From positions 25,013,501 through 25,077,500 of the forward strand of contig NC_079878.1 of assembly GCF_029227915.1 (NCBI RefSeq): a stretch of 64,000 bases of DNA. The letters run 5' to 3'. The position numbers and the translations under genes are program-made. Below, in pieces: positions 58,151 to 64,000 of the stretch. This DNA comes from Hydractinia symbiolongicarpus. Lineage: Eukaryota; Cnidaria; Hydrozoa; Anthoathecata; Hydractiniidae. The notes under the pieces are model-generated. The model had not been told where the DNA came from, did not search any database, and worked only from the letters and a program-made list of their open reading frames with translations. Every line of letters starts with the position of its first letter. Position 1 is the stretch's first letter.

Positions 58151-59296
58151 TTAAGGTGGGAAGCACACACCCTCGGAAATAGAGCGGTTTTCACACTTAA
58201 GCCAGGTGATTTGCCGGTTTTTGATAAATGCCCAGTAATGCCCGGCTGTCAATGTACTAAAATGATTGATGGTTGCAACTAATTGGTAATTGTTATTGAA
58301 CGATACGTCATCCGTTGGGTGGGATGGAACTTTTAAAACATGATGTTTCATGGGAAGGCTCTCCTGATGTATCCAACACTGGGGACAAAACCATTCGTCA
58401 CCACCCAGAAGCAGTTGTGGTTGTAAAAGTGTGTTGAAACCGTCTGGTATTGACTTGCACATAGGTAAGGTTAGTATGGTTTCCTTTTGTTCCCTTGAAG
58501 ATGTAAAAAAGCAGTAGTTACACAACGTTGTTGTTGTTAGAGTTATAGAGAGAAGATTGTCAACCACAGGGGATGACCCAATCAGCTCGTCAAAAACTGC
58601 CTGTAGAATTTCTGGAACATCCTGCTGAGAATTAAAATAAAAATCTTTTTTATCCACTGCCTGCATTTTGTTTTGCAAAGCCCGTAGGAAATTGGAGGGG
58701 TCGATTGGTGAGTTGGAACGCTTAATGAGCGACATAATTAAGGAAATGGACTTGACTACTGGTGATGAAAAGGTGGATTCAAATGGCAATTGAGACCAGA
58801 TTCTCGGAAAGACTGTTAATATTTGCAGGATAGAGTTTGCATAACACGCATTACCTTTATTTATTATGCCGACCTGAACCTTCCTTCGTTTACTGATTGG
58901 TTAGGCTTAGAAATGGTGGTCAGAGATGGGTTACTGTTTGGTGGCTTCCCCGGCGAATGTAATGCATGTGGTGGGAAACTCTTCTGCGTTGAAGATGGTG
59001 ATGGACTGCTGCGGTAAATCTCTGGCAATTCAAATGCAGAAAGAGGCTTTCATGCTTAAGTCACCCAGCTTGCGTGCAGTCAAGAATGCAGATTCAGTGG
59101 GAAAACCAAGATTTTTTAGGCAACATGTAACAGATCTGGAAGAGTAACCTCTCGCACCAACCTTAATGGCAAAAGATGAGGGGACCACCCATTACTACGG
59201 ATTATTTCAACCAAGGGGGAGTACTTTGACAGTTTGTTGAGTGCTATGACACCATATTCTCCTCGCATGGACAGGTCAGTTTAATAAGAATGACGA
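58151..59296 (-). pseudogene. RT-USP retroelement copy A: endonuclease-like remnant plus USP (C19) domain
   Basis: On the minus strand 59290-58900 carries broken remains of the endonuclease-like domain (LTCPCEENM, IIRSNGWS, MKASFCIWIAR). After a stop near 58897, 248 uninterrupted codons run to 58151: VGIINKGNACYANSILQ (USP Cys box), SQQDVPEILQAVFDELIG (Gln/Asp region), CNYCF...CPQC (zinc pair), NHFSTLTAGHYWAFIKN (His box) and WLKCENRSIS where WLKxDDxxV is expected. Against copy C the stretch around the LILQLKRF motif is missing and the catalytic Asp region is altered, so activity is unlikely. USPs remove ubiquitin from proteins. Confidence 0.75.
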
Positions 59297-59329
59297 TCTT
59301 TTATTTGTTTTTATTTTTATTATGACTAC

Positions 59330-59713
59330 TAGGTGTCCAATCGTTACACCCAAAGACAAGGCAATTGCCAATTCCCCTTGCTAAGCTTCTTATAATTGCT
59401 TTCTAGAAAAGCGACGAGTGAGCCAACTCGTGAATAACAGTATATTGTATCTAAAACACACAGCAGGGGTAATTTCAAACCGCTAAGAAAAAAAAAAACC
59501 CTAACCCTTTTAATATAATGTACTCCCGTTTTAGTACGAATTCACACTATTTAAGTTTTAACAAAAAATAACACATACACTGTGGAGTTATCTAGATCAG
59601 ATGGCTTGACACTAATCACTGCCCTATCATCACATTTTAACCATGTATTAAGACACTGATCTCTTATGTAAGCCAGATAGTGATCAGTCGCCAGTGTAAC
59701 ACCAATGCCAGCT
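59330..59713 (-). pseudogene. RT-USP retroelement copy B: last 54 codons of USP and 3' UTR
   Basis: Minus strand 59713-59551 encodes GVTLATDHYLAYIRDQCLNT, then WLKCDDRAVISVKPSDLDNS and TVYVLFFVKT-TAA. This matches the His box and the D-containing WLKxDDxxVxxV box of copy C. The 3' UTR down to about 59330 shares CACCCAAAGACAAG, CTTGCTTAGCTTCTT-like and GGGGTAAT...AAACCGCTA words with copy C. The 5' end is truncated, as expected for target-primed retrotransposition. Confidence 0.65.
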
Positions 59714-60557
59714 AGCCTAATTTTTTGCTATTTTCATGAGATTTTTATTCAGTTTGGAACTTAACCTGTTTCTGGTGTTTCTTTTTGATTCAAGTGAAAG
59801 TTGTAAAAAGTTTTTAAAAAAGGTATTTCGCCTATACGGATATGCTACATGGTTTATCTGTATACACTCAGAGCTCAGCCTGATGACACAATTAGTTTAT
59901 GATCTTTTACTGGAACTTTTCCCCACAAAATTAACCAATGTTGCATAATTGGTTTTGTTTCACAGGGTAAAAACAAGCTTTGTGTTTTTATTTTTAAATT
60001 TAACCCAAACTTTTTCCACAAAATAAAATTGCTGAATGATATTTTTTACCTGTACAATGTAACACCGGGCTTCATCCTGTCTTGTTATTCAAACAGAAGT
60101 TAGGATTCTTTTTTAGGCAAGGGGATATATACTGTGTTTACGAGGGGCTCTTTTCTGTATTTTTGGTTTAAACCGAAGTTGTGACGAAGTTTTCTTGGAA
60201 AAGAGTGTTATGCCTATACGGTTTGCTTGTACTGCGCGCTCACCTGGGGTTTAAATACATCTTGAAAATTTCACCAAGAAAATTTCGTGAAAAATAAAAA
60301 GGTTGGCTAAATGTTTTTGCTATGACAGTGTTTATTTCAGTTTAAGTTGCAGGAAATTTATTATTTGGACAATATAGTGCATCCAAACACCTTAATGCTG
60401 TGCGCACTTTACTTGATTTACAAATTATGCAATTGTAAAGTTTTGCATTGACACTCATGCAAATGAGAGATCCAGGTTCACATCCTGGACAGGGCTAGGA
60501 AAAACGTAATTATCTTTCCTCTGCAACAAGCAGGTAATAATGAGTATATGGTAAGTG
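59714..60557. other. No gene; possible second tRNA-like fragment
   Basis: GATCCAGGTTCACATCCTGG at about 60469 contains a B-box-like GGTTCACATCC, but no A box was identified. Otherwise AT-rich DNA with two related blocks (TTTTCCACAAAATAAA, GCCTATACGG) repeated at 59.8 and 60.2 kb. Confidence 0.35.
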
Positions 60558-60681
60558 CTAGTCGTTAACCCGCGGAAAAATCCACTGGATCGCCCGCCCT
60601 TTATATATCACATTTCGTGTTTGCGTAACAAAAAGACAAATAGACGCACCAACAGACAAATGACGGCTATTATTATAGAGA
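60558..60681 (-). mobile_element. 124 bp mini-Helitron
   Basis: Minus strand: A|TCTCTATAATAATAG at 60681, and at the other end GTGGA-TTTT-TCCGC hairpin, GGGTTAACGA and CTAG at 60561-60558. Same family as 22296-22439. The base after CTAG is C rather than T, so the right junction is not typical. Confidence 0.6.
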
Positions 60682-61334
60682 TATAGCTACTTTAGAGATA
60701 ATGGGTATTCTTCCAATGACGGGTAGTGTGGCCTTTATTTATAGAGCACAAAATGTCATGTCAAGATATACTTGTTCGACTTGCCATATCTCAAATTATA
60801 CTTTCAGAATAAGACTCACTACAAATTTTCGCTTGTGAGTACACCCTTATTTTCACACTTTTGCCAAGAGAGGAAAGTTGTGAACATTGCAGCAAGGCAC
60901 AATGAAATACTCAACCTGTTAACTTTTAGGGTTAAATCATAGAGGTTTTGTTCCTCCAAAGTTGCCGCCAAAAAACAGTTAAACTTCCTTTTCGCAGGAT
61001 ACACAATATTAGTGAAAAAAAAAACATAAAACACAGATTGCACAATCCCAATGATTGTGAGATAACAAAACAGCAAGCTGTAATGATGGAACTAGTCTAC
61101 TGACTCTTTTGTTTTTGAATTGTAGAGGTTACACCCTCTAGAGATCTATATTCAGTGCAAGATCTCCCAGTTTACAAGGATAGTCTGCAGAATCAAGGTA
61201 ATTGAACTAAAGACCTTCTATAAACATTACATCACAAACACCTACTGACAGTTACAAATTGCTATACGACATAGAAAGAAACAAATAAATATAAAACTAT
61301 AAATACAAAACTATAAATAAGAGCAGACAACCAC
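60682..61334. other. No gene seen
   Basis: AT-rich spacer between the mini-Helitron and the 3' UTR of copy C. Confidence 0.35.
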
Positions 61335-61812
61335 CCATGCACCAGGACTTGTGAACCTGGCCGTAGCTTTCCACATGTGTTACGGGATCCCAACACTCAG
61401 CCTTACACAGGTGATTGACGCTTCGGACCAGCCTTATGTCAGGACCAACCTGAAGTTACTGGGGTAAAATGCGTTGGCGTAAATCCACGAAGACCCGAAA
61501 AAGAAATTTCAAACCCCCTTGCAAAGCTTCTTATAACAATAACTGTGTGTACATCAGGATCTTAAACCCTGTAGACAAAGTGAGCAAACTTGGCCTCCCT
61601 AATGGACTGGGGTTAAAAGTGGGGCCGTCACACCCAAAGACAAGACAGATTGTCAAACCCCCTTGCTTAGCTTCTTTTAATTACTCTGTAAGAAGAGTGG
61701 GGAGTGAGCAAACTCCTGAATTACGGTAGGCTGCCGGTGAAAATAACAGCCGGGGTAATTAAACCGCTAGGAAAAGAAATCCTTCCCATTTTGCAAAGTA
61801 AAACTTGCGTTT
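61335..61812 (-). repeat. 3' UTR, copy C, of the RT-USP retroelement family
   Basis: Same blocks as 57741-58150 in the same order, plus the CACCCAAAGACAAG block shared with copy B, so three copies share this tail. Lies directly after the USP stop (TGA at 61815-61813). Confidence 0.7.
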
Positions 61813-62880
61813 TCACAGCTTGAGAAAGAACAACACATACACTGTTGAGTTATTTATATCAGACGGCTTAACCTTAACTACTGCCTTGTCATCGTATTTC
61901 AACCACTCGTCTACATTCCGATCTTTAATAAATGCCCAATAATGACCTGCTGCTAGTGTGCCTGAATGATTTATAGTTGCAACTAGTTTGTATTTGTTGG
62001 TGAAAGATACATCATCTGCAGGATGTGAAGGTACCTCCTATATGTTGCCAGAGTGAGAGATACAATTAACATATTGGTTGTTTTTTACTGATCTTCCCTC
62101 GACACAGGTAAATCTTTTTAGTTGAAGAATCAACAAATCTCCACACTGACTAAAAGCTATCCCTCTTGTACTATCCTGGAGGGAAGAACACAGTGGACAA
62201 AGCCACATGTCATTGCCAGTCAGCTTTTCGGGTTGGAAAAACAAGTGAAAGGAGTTTGCAACGCTACTTGAGGTAGCAAGTGGCACAATACCCTCTCCTC
62301 CCTACTAGATGAAAAGAGACACGAATTGCATGACATGGTCGTTGTTAGATTAGTAATGCTATTGTTAGCAATAACCGACGGTCCTGTTAATTCATTTAAG
62401 ATGTGTAAAAGTATCTCTGGAACGTCCTGTTGAGTGTTAATAATAAATGGAGGGCCCCTAATGCCTGACATCTTACACTGCTCTGAGAAAGTTGGACGGG
62501 TCTATAGCAGAGCGTAATATATACAGCAGAGATAAGTTCAGTAAAACTGACTTGGAGAGAGGAGAAACATAAGAGGACTCAGATGCACATTGTGACCAAA
62601 GTGTAGGAGTTACAGTTAAAGCTTGCAAAATAGAATTGGTGTAGCACGTATTACCCTTATTTATAAGCCCTGCATGTAAAGTTATTGAAGCAGTCTTGTG
62701 GGTAGGCAAATCAGGGAAAGGCTTTTCTGACGGGTTGCTTTTACAGTAAGTTCGGTTTTGTTTCTGTGGCAAGGTTTTTGTTTTTGGCATTTGAGAATCA
62801 GGCCCCGTTGGTGTGGAGGATATGGAGATAAGTCCATTCACTTGAATTTCTTGCAATCCAAATACAAAAAGAGGATTTCA
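61813..62880 (-). pseudogene. RT-USP retroelement copy C: USP (C19 ubiquitin-specific protease) domain
   Basis: A linker (GPDSQMPKTKTLPQKQNRTY) leads to GLINKGNTCYTNSILQAL (catalytic Cys), NTQQDVPEILLHILNELTG, two CxxC pairs (CNSC, CPLC), GDLLILQLKRF, then after an in-frame TAG (62038) LVATINHSGTLAAGHYWAFI (catalytic His) and WLKYDDKAVVKVKPSD (catalytic Asp), ending at TGA 61813. All landmark USP boxes survive, spread over three frames with breaks near 62475 and 62285. The domain is about 300 aa, close to a minimal USP. It follows the endonuclease-like domain on the same strand, with a frame change in the linker near 62880 next to a TATG repeat. Confidence 0.75.
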
Positions 62881-63194
62881 TACATACATACATCAACAAG
62901 GTTACGCGCAGCTCGGAAAGTTTTGTTGTTATTCAACCCTAATCTTTTTAAACACAGTGACACTGATTGGGAGCAATAACCTCGAGCACCTACTTCAATT
63001 GCGAAAATATCTACATTCCATCCGTTCTGTTTAATAATTTCAACTAAGGGTGAATACTTCGAAAGCTTCTTTGAATGCCAGATTGCCATATTTTTCTCAC
63101 ATGGACAGGTAAGCTCTATCAAAATTACACGTAACTGCATAGCCATACTTATATGGTCTTCTGCATCGATGTCTCTAGCAGTTTCTGTTACCAA
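62838..63194 (-). pseudogene. RT-USP retroelement copy C: restriction-like-endonuclease-like C-terminal domain
   Basis: The frame reads DAEDHISMAMQLRVILIELT, CPCEKNMAIWHSKKLSKYSP, LVEIIKQNGWNVDIFAIEVG and ARGYCSQSVSLCLKRLG. The ...IELTxPxExxxxxxxxxKxxKYxxL...GWxxxxFxIEVGxRG pattern is that of a domain at the C-terminus of RLE-bearing, R2/NeSL/Hero-like non-LTR elements. The PD part of the PD-(D/E)xK motif would lie just upstream, where this copy has lost sequence. Near 62890 a TATG duplication throws the frame; in frame, MKSSFCIWIARN follows as in copy A. Clade not resolved. Confidence 0.55.
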
Positions 63195-63197
63195 TCT

Positions 63198-64000
63198 TCA
63201 AGGGTAACATCCCTTGACCGTGGGTACTTTAGGGTTGGGATGCATACCTAGGCCACTTTTACCATGTTGAGGTGAACCTATTATGGATCTAACCTTCATT
63301 TCAGCTTCAGCCGTCCTAACTGTGCCCAACACACTCCATTTACCCGCGTTTAATATTGGCAAGCCTGCTGAAACCAATGGGTCCATCGAATCCCCTTAGG
63401 AGCAAGTGTCCACTAATTTTAGATGATTTTAGTTAGATTTTTTATCGGTAACGGACAGGGTGTACATGACGCGTACAAACATTGGTGGTGGAATGATGCA
63501 GATGAAGCCACTTTCTTATAAAAGATGATACCTTTTGCTCAAGAGTACTGGCGCACGACATTGAGACTTCATAAATCAGCAATGCCCATTGGATACGCGG
63601 GATTAGAAGGTGTTGTAAAATCCACAACTTTTGGGGACCTTTGTAAACTGACTTATCTATGGTTGAAAGGCCTACAGATAATTTCTCCTGAAGTTCGTCA
63701 ATAGCTTTCCTATCAGAAATAGAACCATCTATGACGCGACCTAAAAAGCGTACTGGCATGGAGTGGATAGATGGTATATAGGAAGAGAAGTCTGTAGGGT
63801 TTGCAGGCTTTTGGACGGTGAAAGGTGTAGAATTCAGAGACTTGCCTTTTATAATACCAATACTTCACGACTTCTGGGTTCGGAAGTCCATACCAGCCAA
63901 TTTAAGTGCGGTAGCACATCTGTATAATAGCTTTTGACTACCCGGAAAGCTCTCATTAAGGGAAGTGCCACCTTGCTTGATGTGATAAATCTTGGAACGG
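63198..64000 (-). pseudogene. RT-USP retroelement copy C: reverse transcriptase C-terminal part, cut by window edge
   Basis: Minus strand from 64000: SKIYHIKQGGTSLNESFPG, RCATALKLAGMDFRTQKS-stop, then MPVRFLGRVIDGSISDRKAI, GPQKLWILQHLLIPRIQWAL, LIYEVSMSCASTLEQKVSSF and IRKWLHLHHSTTNV (63759-63442), the RT thumb of R2-like elements (FLG...DR...KLW..QH.L.PR..W.L..YE...S..E...S..IRKWL). Then LVSAGLPILNAGKWSVLGTV and RTAEAEMKVRS...HGKSGLGM (63386-63198). The expected zinc-knuckle stretch before the endonuclease-like domain is missing. Catalytic YADD lies outside the window. Confidence 0.65.

Noticed and set aside
61469-61729. 86-codon plus-strand ORF
   Set aside because: Lies antisense in the repeated 3' UTR of the RT-USP family; the frame is not kept in the other copies.

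Overview
The window is animal nuclear DNA: AT-rich, with spliced genes carrying GT-AG introns, many minisatellites and a heavy load of transposon relics. The gene content (supervillin, a CAP protein with a C-terminal ShKT domain, an F-type lectin) and the mobile elements (tyrosine-recombinase retroelement, Helitrons, pogo, 2A-bearing non-LTR element) suggest a marine invertebrate, most likely a cnidarian. That is inference; no rRNA or mitochondrial marker is present.

Layout. 1-15115 (+): 3' part of a supervillin gene, 19 exons and 1,569 visible codons, open at the left window edge. Its introns hold a 15-16 bp minisatellite, a TTAA-flanked piggyBac-like MITE, a 56 bp minisatellite, a CAACATGTTG-rich element and a 30 bp minisatellite. 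16.4-18.4 kb: relics of a DDE-integrase gene and a RING-finger gene. 20380-23572 (-): a five-exon CAP/ShKT gene with a 144 bp mini-Helitron and an AAT microsatellite in intron 1. 26.1-30 kb: repeats and a dead pogo-type transposon whose transposase lies head-to-head with a HIRAN-like ORF. 30-36.3 kb: an unrecognised broken gene interrupted by a 767 bp MITE and by a 4.0 kb non-LTR retrotransposon (PHD finger, APE endonuclease, RT) that has a 7 bp target duplication and a 2A motif. 37.2-39.3 kb: an unknown broken ORF and head-to-tail Helitron copies. 39.3-51.3 kb: mostly AT-rich repeat DNA with one tRNA-like SINE. 51369-52367 (-): a three-exon F-type lectin gene.

54-57.2 kb: a Helitron PIF1-helicase relic on the minus strand abuts a plus-strand tyrosine-recombinase retroelement (RT/RNase H tail, tandem repeats, recombinase). 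57.7-64 kb (-): three copies, all decayed, of one retroelement family in which a reverse transcriptase and a restriction-like-endonuclease-like domain are followed by a ubiquitin-specific-protease (USP, C19) domain. The RT is cut by the right window edge. This RT-endonuclease-USP arrangement is the most unusual thing in the window.

Only three host genes look intact (supervillin, CAP/ShKT, F-type lectin), and nothing ties them together functionally. Exon borders were chosen by reading splice sites and keeping the frame; in all three genes the spliced lengths are divisible by three.
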